This document shows, one piece after another, positions 38,165 to 45,713 of a DNA stretch of 64,000 nt (position 1 is the stretch's first letter; each line of letters opens with the position of its first letter). Origin of the DNA: an uncultured Spirochaetales bacterium (GTDB taxonomy: Bacteria; Spirochaetota; Spirochaetia; Sphaerochaetales; Sphaerochaetaceae). The position numbers and the translations under genes are program-made. The notes below the pieces were generated by a model, which worked only from the letters and a program-made list of their open reading frames with translations, was not told the DNA's origin and did no database searches. Location of the stretch: assembly GCA_944393005.1 (NCBI GenBank), contig CALXYO010000002.1, positions 62,001 through 126,000 of the forward strand, read 5' to 3'.

Positions 38165-39970
38165 TCAGCTCAGCTCGAACAGACCTGTATACAGATCGTA
38201 ATAACGGCCTCTCTGCGCTATGAGGTCGTCATGGCTGCCACGCTCTATTATACGGCCGCCTTCAAGCACAAGAATGGCATCGGCATTCCTGACAGTGGAA
38301 AGACGGTGTGCGATGACGAACACGGTACGTCCTTCCATAAGGCGGTCCATGCCCTTCTCTATCAGGTCCTCGGTTCTCGTATCGATATTGCTTGTCGCCT
38401 CATCAAGAATGAGAACCGGAGGATCTGCGACCGCGGCACGGGCAATGGCGATCAGCTGACGCTGTCCGCTTGAGAGATTCGCACCATCGCTCACAACCAT
38501 TGTGTCATAGCCTTCCGGAAGACGGCGTATGAATGAATCCGCATTTGCAGTCACAGCAGCCTTCTCCACTTCATCATCACTTGCGTCCAGACGGCCGTAT
38601 CTTATGTTCTCCCTTATGGTTCCAGTGAAAAGATGAGTGTCCTGGAGAACCATGGCAAGGGAATGACGCAGATCAGCCTTCCGTATCCTCCTCACGTCAA
38701 TTCCGTCAAAACGGATTTGACCTTCATCCACATCATAGAAGCGGTTTATGAGATTCGTTATGGTTGTCTTGCCGGCTCCTGTCGACCCGACAAAGGCAAT
38801 CTTCTGTCCGGGTTTGGCATAAAGGCTGACATCGGTAAGCACAGAGTGTCCCCTGACATATGAAAATGTGACATCATTGAATCTCACATCGCCCCTGAGC
38901 GGAATCCTGTTTCCTCCGTCATTCCAGTTCCAGCTGCTGTTCTCAGTCTTCTCCAGGGTGACTTTTCCCTCATCATTCTCGCTTTCCTTGTCGATAAGTG
39001 CAAATATCCTTTCCGCTCCGGCAAGGGAGGAGAGAAGAAAGTTGCTCTGCTGCGTGAACTGGTTGATCGGTGCCGTTGCCTGTCTGACAAATACCAGATA
39101 GCTTGCAAGGGCACCGAAGCTTGTCAGCGAGAAGAGGACCATAAACCCACCGGCAATGGAGACTATGGTGTATGTCAGAAATGAAATGCTCACAACAGCC
39201 GGTATCATGGTGGAAGCATATGACTGTGCGGCTGTACCCATTTTCCTCAGCTCCTCGTTCTTCTCCCTGAAGCCTTTCAGATTCTCTTCCTCGTGATTGA
39301 ATACCTTTATGACCTTCTGCCCTGCTGTCATTTCCTGAATGTATCCGTCAAGGGAACCGAGGCTTGACTGGTGTTTCTTGTAATATTTCTTGCTGTGGGA
39401 TGCGGAAAAGCGGACATAGAAGAACATCAGAGCATAGGAGAATGCGACTATGAGGGAAAGTCTCCAGTTGATGATTATGAGCATCGTCATTGTGCCTATT
39501 ATCTGGATACCGTTCTTGATCACGGCAGTGAAGCTGTTGTTCAGCGCATCAGATATAGTATCGACATCATTTGTGTAATAGCTCATGACATCACCATGCT
39601 GATTCATATCGAAGAACCGTATGGGAAGCGTCTGCATATGTGAAAAGAGATCCTTTCTTATGTCGTAGACTATCTGCTGGCTGGATGCGGCCATTATCTG
39701 GCTGTAGCCGAGGGATGCCAGCACGCCTGCGGCATAGATCACGGCAGTAATTGCGACACCTTCCACAAGTTCCGCCATTCCTCCACCCGAAACGAGGGAG
39801 TCTATCACAGGGGAAATCATGTAGGTCCCGAGAAGGTTGCAGGTGACGCTTATGACAACAAGCAGGGCAACCAGCAGCAATGAAATCCTGTGACGGCCCA
39901 TGTAGGCAAGAAGGCGTTTCACCGTATATACAAGATTCTCAGGTTTTCTGGCACTGACCATTCTGGGCAT
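38165..39970 (-). CDS. ABC exporter half-transporter, catalytically complete subunit (second cassette)
   Basis: 601 residues. Six-helix membrane domain then nucleotide-binding domain: GSTGAGKTT, LSSGQRQLIAIARA, VLILDEATSN (catalytic Glu kept), IAHRLS. Its start overlaps the previous stop by one base. It closely resembles the product of the gene at 10017-11927, so the two are paralogues. Forms a heterodimer with the next-listed subunit. Confidence 0.9.
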   Translation of the reverse strand: MPRMVSARKPENLVYTVKRLLAYMGRHRISLLLVALLVVISVTCNLLGTYMISPVIDSLVSGGGMAELVEGVAITAVIYAAGVLASLGYSQIMAASSQQIVYDIRKDLFSHMQTLPIRFFDMNQHGDVMSYYTNDVDTISDALNNSFTAVIKNGIQIIGTMTMLIIINWRLSLIVAFSYALMFFYVRFSASHSKKYYKKHQSSLGSLDGYIQEMTAGQKVIKVFNHEEENLKGFREKNEELRKMGTAAQSYASTMIPAVVSISFLTYTIVSIAGGFMVLFSLTSFGALASYLVFVRQATAPINQFTQQSNFLLSSLAGAERIFALIDKESENDEGKVTLEKTENSSWNWNDGGNRIPLRGDVRFNDVTFSYVRGHSVLTDVSLYAKPGQKIAFVGSTGAGKTTITNLINRFYDVDEGQIRFDGIDVRRIRKADLRHSLAMVLQDTHLFTGTIRENIRYGRLDASDDEVEKAAVTANADSFIRRLPEGYDTMVVSDGANLSSGQRQLIAIARAAVADPPVLILDEATSNIDTRTEDLIEKGMDRLMEGRTVFVIAHRLSTVRNADAILVLEGGRIIERGSHDDLIAQRGRYYDLYTGLFELS

Positions 39971-41700
39971 CAGAGTGTACCTCCCTTCATCTGCGAGTCA
40001 TAGATTTCCCTGTATATTCCGCTCGTCTTCATAAGCTCGTCATGGGTGCCGGAGGCAGCAAGATGACCGTTGTCGAGAATGAATATGCAGTCAGCTTCAA
40101 TAACTGTCGAAATACGCTGTGCGATGAATATTTTCGTGACACCTTCAAGTTTTCTCAGGTTGTCCCTGATCAGCTTTTCCGTAGCACTGTCCACCGCACT
40201 GGTGGAATCATCGAAAATGAGGATCTTCGGTTTTTTCAGAAGCGCACGTGCTATGCACAGTCTCTGCTTCTGTCCTCCCGACACATTGACACCGCCCTGT
40301 CCCAGATCGGTGTCAAGGCCCCTGGGCATCCTGCGTATGAACTCTCCAGCCCCGGCCTTGTCACAGGCTTCCATCATTTCCTCGTCACTCGCCCCGCTGT
40401 CACCCCAGCGGAGGTTGTCCCTTATCGTTCCGCTGAAAAGCAGGTTTTTCTGAAGCACCATGCCCACAGCATCCCTGAGAGTGTGCAGACTGTAGGCCCT
40501 GACATCATTGCCTCCTACAAGTACCTGACCGGAATCAACGTCGTAGAGTCTGTCTATAAGCTGCACAAGAGAGGATTTTCCGCTGCCCGTTCCGCCAAGG
40601 ATCCCTATTACGGAACCGGGTGCGATTGAAAGCGATATGTCTTCCAGTGTCTTCTCCTTAGCCTTGCTGCTGTAGCTGAAGGACACATTCCTGAATTCAA
40701 CGGAAGATGAAGGAACATTCCTCAGTGGGTTCTCTCTCTCCTTCATGACCACTTTCTCATCAAGCACATCACAGATTCTTCCGGCAGATGCCAGGGAACG
40801 AGTCAGGAGAAGGAAGACGTTTGACAGCATCATCATTGAGTTCAGAACCTGCATCACATAGCTGAGGAAGCCTGTAAGCTGTCCGACCTGAAGAGAGCCT
40901 TCAAGCACCATGGAGCCTCCAAAGAACATAAGCGCAAGCACGCAGATATACATGATAAGCTGGAAGAACGGCAGGTTCAGCACGGCAGTGCGGTTGGTTC
41001 TTATTGCCGTGTTCTCAAGCTTTGTGTTCACTCCGTCGAACTTGTACTCCTCAAATTCATCCCTCACGAAGGCCTTGACCACCCTTACCGCCCGAAGGTT
41101 TTCCTCAACCACCGAATTCAGAGAATCGACAGTCGTCTGGAGAACTGAATACATAGGGGCCACATGCCGTACAATCAGGAAAAGTCCGATACCGAGAAGA
41201 GGTGTCAGGATGATGAAGACAAAGGCAAGCTCTGCATTCATCGAGAATGAGAAGATTATACCGAGCAGCAGCATCACAGGAGATCGCATCAGCGGCCTCA
41301 GTCCATTGTTTATCGTGTTCTGCATTACGGTGATGTCGCCGGTCATGCGGGTGACAAGGGAACTTGTCTCAAATCTGTCTATATTTGAGAACGCATAGCT
41401 CTGGAGCTTTTCGTATTCCATCTCTCTTATCTCTGCACCCCACCCGTATGCGGCTCTGGCAGCAAAACGCGCATATGCAAGACCGGTTGCAAGAGCAAGA
41501 AGCGAGCACACTGCCATCTGTCCTCCCTTGACCAGCATGTAATGCACATCACCTGCAGATACTCCATTGTCGATGAGATCAGCCATCATTGACGGAATGA
41601 TAAGTTCAAAACTTGTTTCAATCACGACGAGAATGCATGCAATGATAACATCCTTTCTGTATTTTCCGAGGAGGGAAAACAGTTTTTCCAGACTTTTCAT
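39970..41700 (-). CDS. ABC exporter half-transporter, degenerate-site subunit (second cassette)
   Basis: 576 residues. Walker A GGTGSGKSS, signature VSGGQKQRL, Walker B ILIFDDSTSAVD with Asp in place of the catalytic Glu. FASSLVTRMT-type coupling region present as FETSSLVTRMTGDI. Overlaps the marR stop by 4 bp. Paralogous to the gene at 11908-13647. Confidence 0.9.
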   Translation of the reverse strand: MKSLEKLFSLLGKYRKDVIIACILVVIETSFELIIPSMMADLIDNGVSAGDVHYMLVKGGQMAVCSLLALATGLAYARFAARAAYGWGAEIREMEYEKLQSYAFSNIDRFETSSLVTRMTGDITVMQNTINNGLRPLMRSPVMLLLGIIFSFSMNAELAFVFIILTPLLGIGLFLIVRHVAPMYSVLQTTVDSLNSVVEENLRAVRVVKAFVRDEFEEYKFDGVNTKLENTAIRTNRTAVLNLPFFQLIMYICVLALMFFGGSMVLEGSLQVGQLTGFLSYVMQVLNSMMMLSNVFLLLTRSLASAGRICDVLDEKVVMKERENPLRNVPSSSVEFRNVSFSYSSKAKEKTLEDISLSIAPGSVIGILGGTGSGKSSLVQLIDRLYDVDSGQVLVGGNDVRAYSLHTLRDAVGMVLQKNLLFSGTIRDNLRWGDSGASDEEMMEACDKAGAGEFIRRMPRGLDTDLGQGGVNVSGGQKQRLCIARALLKKPKILIFDDSTSAVDSATEKLIRDNLRKLEGVTKIFIAQRISTVIEADCIFILDNGHLAASGTHDELMKTSGIYREIYDSQMKGGTL

Positions 41701-42125
41701 TCCTCATCCTCCTTCGCAGCATTGTCAAGAAGACGCTGCAGCATCGATTTGAGCATCTCTGTCTCATCATTGCTGAAGCCTTTCAGCATCTTTCTTTCCA
41801 CTCTTTCGCATGAACTGATCCAGCTCTGGGCGGCTTTTCTTCCCTTTTCCGTCAGCTCAAGCACATTCGAACGGCGGCAGTCCTCTGCTGTTCTGCGGGT
41901 CAGGAATCCATTCTTTCTGAGTATTTCCGTCATTCTGGAAACAGCAGCAGGATCAATACCGAAATATAATGCGATATCATTCTGGCTTCCGCTTCCCTGA
42001 GAAAGAAGATATGTCAGAACCCTCGGCTGTCCCCTGCCGAGTCCGAGTTCTTCCCTCACACTCTGGAGCATGTTGTCTTTTTCATGAAATGTCCGGAACA
42101 GAAGCTGATTGAGTGTCAGAGCCAT
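41697..42125 (-). CDS. MarR-family regulator of the second ABC cassette
   Basis: 142 residues. Recognition region GSQNDIALYFGIDPAAVSRMTEIL and wing CRRSNVLELTEKGRK. The start at 42125 is chosen over the upstream ATG at 42137 because GGAGAG lies 4 bases before it, the same leader design as the first marR. Probably autorepresses and controls the exporter. Confidence 0.88.
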   Translation of the reverse strand: MALTLNQLLFRTFHEKDNMLQSVREELGLGRGQPRVLTYLLSQGSGSQNDIALYFGIDPAAVSRMTEILRKNGFLTRRTAEDCRRSNVLELTEKGRKAAQSWISSCERVERKMLKGFSNDETEMLKSMLQRLLDNAAKEDEE

Positions 42126-42134
42126 TTTTCTCTC

Positions 42135-42194
42135 CATTGACTTGTCAATTATTGATATGTCACATATTAGAAAACTAGAATAGGCAAGTCAATG
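42135..42194 (-). promoter_or_regulatory. Promoter of cassette 2 with widely spaced inverted arms
   Basis: Minus strand: TTGACT, 17-bp spacer, TAATAT. The arm CATTGACTTG contains the -35 (plus-strand 42185-42194) and its inverse CAAGTCAATG lies in the leader (plus-strand 42135-42144), 40 bp apart. A small palindrome TCAATTATTGA (42145-42155) adjoins the second arm. Likely MarR-binding half sites. Confidence 0.55.
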
Positions 42195-42255
42195 AAATCA
42201 CAGGACATTGTAAAAATTACTGTCAAAGTCCATCATTTAAAGAGAACATGTAAGA

Positions 42256-42711
42256 ATGAAAATGAGAATTATGAGATATGAAGGGAAAAAGACAGATTTC
42301 ATCGATCTGCTCCTTCTGGCAGATGAAAGCCGGGACATGATTGACCGTTATATTGGCAGAGGGGAAATGTACATCCTGGAAGATGAAGGAATCGTGAAAG
42401 GAGAATGTCTGGTTACAGATGAGGGCGACGGCATCCTTGAGATAAAGAACATCGCCATGCTTCCCCAGTATTCGCGAATGGGTTACGGCAGGGCGATGAT
42501 TGATTATCTTTCCTCTGCTTACCGTGGTTCATTCTGCATTCTTCAGGCGGGAACAGGCGACAGCCCGCTGACAATTCCGTTCTATGAGAAATGCGGTTTC
42601 AAGCGCTCTCATATAATAAAGAACTTCTTCACTGATAATTATGATCACCCTATCTTTGAATGCGGCATACAGCTTGTGGACATGATCATCATGAGGAAAG
42701 GCATCTCATGA
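42256..42711 (+). CDS. GNAT acetyltransferase
   Basis: 151 residues. Acetyl-CoA site LPQYSRMGYGRAMIDYL and a C-terminal PFYEKCGFKRSHIIKNFFTDNYDHPIFE (given here in its two parts PFYEKCGF and HIIKNFFTDNYDHPIFE), a pattern common in Firmicutes GNATs. Acceptor unknown. First of four same-strand genes in an accessory-looking stretch. Confidence 0.85.
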   Translation: MKMRIMRYEGKKTDFIDLLLLADESRDMIDRYIGRGEMYILEDEGIVKGECLVTDEGDGILEIKNIAMLPQYSRMGYGRAMIDYLSSAYRGSFCILQAGTGDSPLTIPFYEKCGFKRSHIIKNFFTDNYDHPIFECGIQLVDMIIMRKGIS

Positions 42712-42803
42712 TATGCCCGTGCAGAATGGTCTGCACCTTGCAATGATCAGGTTAATATGGATTTGCGGACAGGTTTTCTGATACGATTGCACATGAGCAG
42801 ACT

Positions 42804-43256
42804 ATGAGAATAATTGGAACATCAGAAAGAAACAGTGACTTGCTGGAAAAACTTGTAATCATATGGGAAAGCTCAGTCATGGCAACTCATCTTTTCCTCT
42901 CAGATGAAGAGATAGAGGACATAAAAAAGTATGTCTTCAAGGCTTTGCAGGAAGTGCAGCTCCTGCTTGTGAGCGAAGATGGAAACGGAAATCATTGCGG
43001 TTTCATGGGCATCTCAGGACAGAAGGTCGAAATGCTGTTTGTAAGTGAACAGAAAAGAGGGAAAAGTATCGGACGGAAACTTCTGGAATACGGAATGGAA
43101 CACTATTCGGTCAATGAACTGGCAGTGAACGAACAGAATCCTCTTGCGAAGGGTTTCTATGAACATATGGGCTTCCATGTTTACAAAAGGGATGAATTTG
43201 ATGAGCAGGGAAATCCTTATCCAATTCTGTGGATGAAAGGATCACAGGAGGCATAA
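42804..43256 (+). CDS. GNAT acetyltransferase, YjaB-like
   Basis: 150 residues. VEMLFVSEQKRGKSIGRKLL (acetyl-CoA loop), LAVNEQNPLAKGFYEHMGF, and RDEFDEQGNPYPILWM at the C-terminus, as in YjaB-type GNATs. Its 3' end carries the AGGAGG that serves the next gene. Confidence 0.85.
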   Translation: MRIIGTSERNSDLLEKLVIIWESSVMATHLFLSDEEIEDIKKYVFKALQEVQLLLVSEDGNGNHCGFMGISGQKVEMLFVSEQKRGKSIGRKLLEYGMEHYSVNELAVNEQNPLAKGFYEHMGFHVYKRDEFDEQGNPYPILWMKGSQEA

Positions 43257-43259
43257 TTG

Positions 43260-43961
43260 ATGAAAATCGGAATAATCTGTGCAGATGAATGCGAACTGAC
43301 TCCTTTCATTCCAGTAATTCAAAAGCGCAATATTACAAGGCATGCAATGCTGTACTTTCATGAAGGAACTATCAGAAATGCTGATGTCGTTGCAGTATAC
43401 TCCGGTGTGTGCAAGGTCAATGCTGCAATCGCCGCACAACTCATGATCGACAGATTCAATGCTGAAATGATCATCAATGCAGGAACTGCGGGAGGCATGG
43501 ATCCAGAGGTAAGAATATTCGATACAGTCATCTCAAGTGAAGTCTGTTACCATGATGTCAGACCGGACAATCACACGGCTTACCATCCATGGCTGGAAAC
43601 ACCGTTCTTCAGAACAGAGACGAAGCTTGTTGAACTTTCAAAAAGCGCGGTCAGAAAAACAAAGACTGGAGGGATAGTGTTCTGGGGAAGAATTGTCACC
43701 GGAGAATCATTCATCACAGATGAAGGCAGAGACAGAATAATGAAAGCCTTCTCTCCTCTGGCTGTCGACATGGAAAGCGCCGCAATCGCCCATGTCTGCC
43801 ACGTCAACTGCCTCCCCTTCATCTCAATAAGGAGCATCACCGATACCGCACAGCACAGCGGAGTGGAGACTTTTGAGGAAAACTGTGAGAAGGCAGCTGA
43901 AATCTCAAAAGACATTACGGTATCTTTCATCGAGGAACTGACAGGAAACGACATCATCTGA
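43260..43961 (+). CDS. mtnN: 5'-methylthioadenosine/S-adenosylhomocysteine nucleosidase
   Basis: 233 residues. IGIICADECELTPF at the N-terminus, NAGTAGGMD, GESFITDE, VDMESAAIAHVCHVNCLPF (catalytic Glu region) and SITDTA (catalytic Asp) fit the nucleosidase family. Cleaves MTA and SAH, relieving product inhibition of SAM-dependent methyltransferases; the next gene encodes one. ATG at 43260 with AGGAGG upstream. Confidence 0.9.
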   Translation: MKIGIICADECELTPFIPVIQKRNITRHAMLYFHEGTIRNADVVAVYSGVCKVNAAIAAQLMIDRFNAEMIINAGTAGGMDPEVRIFDTVISSEVCYHDVRPDNHTAYHPWLETPFFRTETKLVELSKSAVRKTKTGGIVFWGRIVTGESFITDEGRDRIMKAFSPLAVDMESAAIAHVCHVNCLPFISIRSITDTAQHSGVETFEENCEKAAEISKDITVSFIEELTGNDII

Positions 43962-44003
43962 TGAGAAGAAAAACTGCCAGATGATATTATGTAGAAGAGA
44001 TAT

Positions 44004-45254
44004 ATGAGAATAACCTTCCTCACCATTTTCCCCGCCTCTTTTTCAAGCTTTCCTTCCTGCCCTGTAATCTCCAGGGCTGTGGAGAAAGGCATCATAAGTT
44101 TTGATGTTGTTGATATCAGAGAGTATGCGGACGGCTGTTTCCGCGCAGTGGATGATTCTCCCTATGGAGGCGGAGCCGGACTGTTACTGAGAGCAGACAC
44201 ACTCACAAAAGCACTTGAAGATGTGAAGACTGGCAGATCAAGAACAATCCTCCTCGGCCCCAAGGGAAAGAAATTCACACAGACAATGGCCCATGAACTT
44301 GCCGGTGAAAAGCATATCATTCTGGTTGCAGGTCACTATGAAGGTGTGGATGAGAGGTTCAGAAGCCATATCGATGATGAAATCTCAATCGGAGACTACA
44401 TCCTGACCGGAGGAGAGAGTGCCGCAATGATTGTCGCAGAAGCGGTTACACGTCTGCTTGACGGTGCACTGCGTGGATCATCGGCGAAAGAGGAAAGTTT
44501 TGAGGACGGGATACTTGAATATCCTCAGTACACACATCCCGCTGTATTTGAAGGCAAGGCGGTTCCTGAAGTTCTCATGAGCGGGGATCGGAAGAGAATC
44601 GCATACTTCAATGAGACGGAAGCATTGAAAGACACAATACGTCTGCGCCCTGACCTTCTCTCAAATGACCGTGACTTCAGCTGCTGCTCACTTCATAAGG
44701 ACTATGGCAATGAAGCTGACATCATCAGATGGATAAAGGAAAGGCTCCCTGTTCCTGAAATCCTTTATGAGGATGAAACTTATCTCATACTGTCAAAAAA
44801 GAAAGGAAAAAGTCTGAAAGATTGCACGAAGAACAGGATTCTGAAAACCTGCGCTGCCATTCTCAAGGCATTCTGGGCCATGGATGTTTCTGACTGTCCT
44901 TGCTGTGAAAGCATAGAAGTTGCAATCAGTAAGATGAAAGAGAGAAAGCTTTCATACGCAGAGTGGAACATGCTGCAAAAACTTGAGGGAAACACCGGTT
45001 TGAATGAAGACCGGGTGTTCTCTCACGGGAATCTCAAGCTTGACAATATCATTGTGAATGGAAACGGACTGCTGATGCTGACTGGGATGCAGAAAGCTGG
45101 AACTGCTGACAGATACAGGGATCTTGCCCTTCTGATTCCATCTCTTGAAGAAGCAGGCATCAGAAAAGAAGAGCTTTTCTCCCTTCTTGGTCTTGAGCCT
45201 GATGAGGAGAAGATTGAATTCTTCGGGAATCTGAATTCTCTGCTATCAGGTTAA
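44004..45254 (+). CDS. trmD: TrmD tRNA (guanine-N1) methyltransferase fused to an inactive APH-like domain
   Basis: 416 residues, against about 230-255 for TrmD. Residues 1-222 are a full TrmD: TIFPASF, DDSPYGGGAG (51-59), LLGPKGKKF (83-91), LVAGHYEGVDER (107-118), SIGDYILTGGESAAM (128-142), then the C-terminal YTHPAVFEG and RIAYFNETEALKDTIRLRPDLL. Residues about 232-416 resemble APH(3') aminoglycoside phosphotransferases: RWIKERLPVPEIL, MDVSDCPC, FSHGNLKLDNIIV, KAGTADRYRDLAL, LLGLEPDEEKIEFF. The kinase base in HGD is Asn343 and the second metal Asp is Gly361; the N-lobe with the ATP lysine is missing. So this is a pseudo-APH. TrmD activity (m1G37) is likely. Whether this is the only trmD in the genome is unknown. 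Confidence 0.85.
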   Translation: MRITFLTIFPASFSSFPSCPVISRAVEKGIISFDVVDIREYADGCFRAVDDSPYGGGAGLLLRADTLTKALEDVKTGRSRTILLGPKGKKFTQTMAHELAGEKHIILVAGHYEGVDERFRSHIDDEISIGDYILTGGESAAMIVAEAVTRLLDGALRGSSAKEESFEDGILEYPQYTHPAVFEGKAVPEVLMSGDRKRIAYFNETEALKDTIRLRPDLLSNDRDFSCCSLHKDYGNEADIIRWIKERLPVPEILYEDETYLILSKKKGKSLKDCTKNRILKTCAAILKAFWAMDVSDCPCCESIEVAISKMKERKLSYAEWNMLQKLEGNTGLNEDRVFSHGNLKLDNIIVNGNGLLMLTGMQKAGTADRYRDLALLIPSLEEAGIRKEELFSLLGLEPDEEKIEFFGNLNSLLSG

Positions 45255-45436
45255 TTTGAATGATGAACATATCAGAACCCATACAAAGAAATAAAGATTT
45301 TTCCCTTAATTTCAGATATCCAATCATATGATTAAATTCAAAAGCAAGAATAACCCTATGATAGTCGAATTTGCGATGGGAAAACAGCATTTAAGATAAA
45401 AAACAATGCTGACAGATTCCACATTAACTTCCATAA

Positions 45437-45465
45437 TTGACATCGCATATGATGTCAACTATATT
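45437..45465 (+). promoter_or_regulatory. hicAB promoter with overlapping palindromic operator
   Basis: TTGACA (45437-45442), 17-bp spacer, TATATT (45460-45465). The inverted repeat TTGACATC-GCATAT-GATGTCAA (45437-45458) covers the -35 and spacer, as expected for autorepression by the DNA-binding domain of HicB. CAGGAG lies 8 bases before hicA. The rest of 45255-45485 holds no gene. Confidence 0.78.
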
Positions 45466-45485
45466 TATTAATCAGGAGAAACTTA

Positions 45486-45713
45486 ATGTCTCAGTGGGAT
45501 AAACTGCTTGCCAGATTGAAAACCCTGGATGCTGATCTGAGGTTTGAGGAGCTGGAAAAAATTCTGCTCCGCTATGGTTATAATAAAACGCAGTCTAAAA
45601 GAGGGAGCAGTCATTACATATTCAGAAAAGGACAATCAAAAATTGTCATTCCAAAACATAAACCGATTTTGAAAGTTTACAAAACATCCAGCAAGAAAGC
45701 TCACTCCTTTTAA
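45486..45713 (+). CDS. hicA: HicA mRNA-interferase toxin, C-terminus replaced by IS sequence
   Basis: 75 codons. Residues 1-65 are HicA-like: QWDKLLARLKTLDADLRFEE, GYNKTQSKRGSSHYIFRKG with catalytic His43, and PKHKPILKVY. The last ten residues (KTSSKKAHSF) are read from the inserted element at 45681. Joining codon 65 to 47142 gives IALVRNAVEEEEKK and a TGA that overlaps the hicB ATG, a native 79-residue HicA. The present form lacks the native C-terminal helix, so toxicity is uncertain. Confidence 0.85.
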   Translation: MSQWDKLLARLKTLDADLRFEELEKILLRYGYNKTQSKRGSSHYIFRKGQSKIVIPKHKPILKVYKTSSKKAHSF

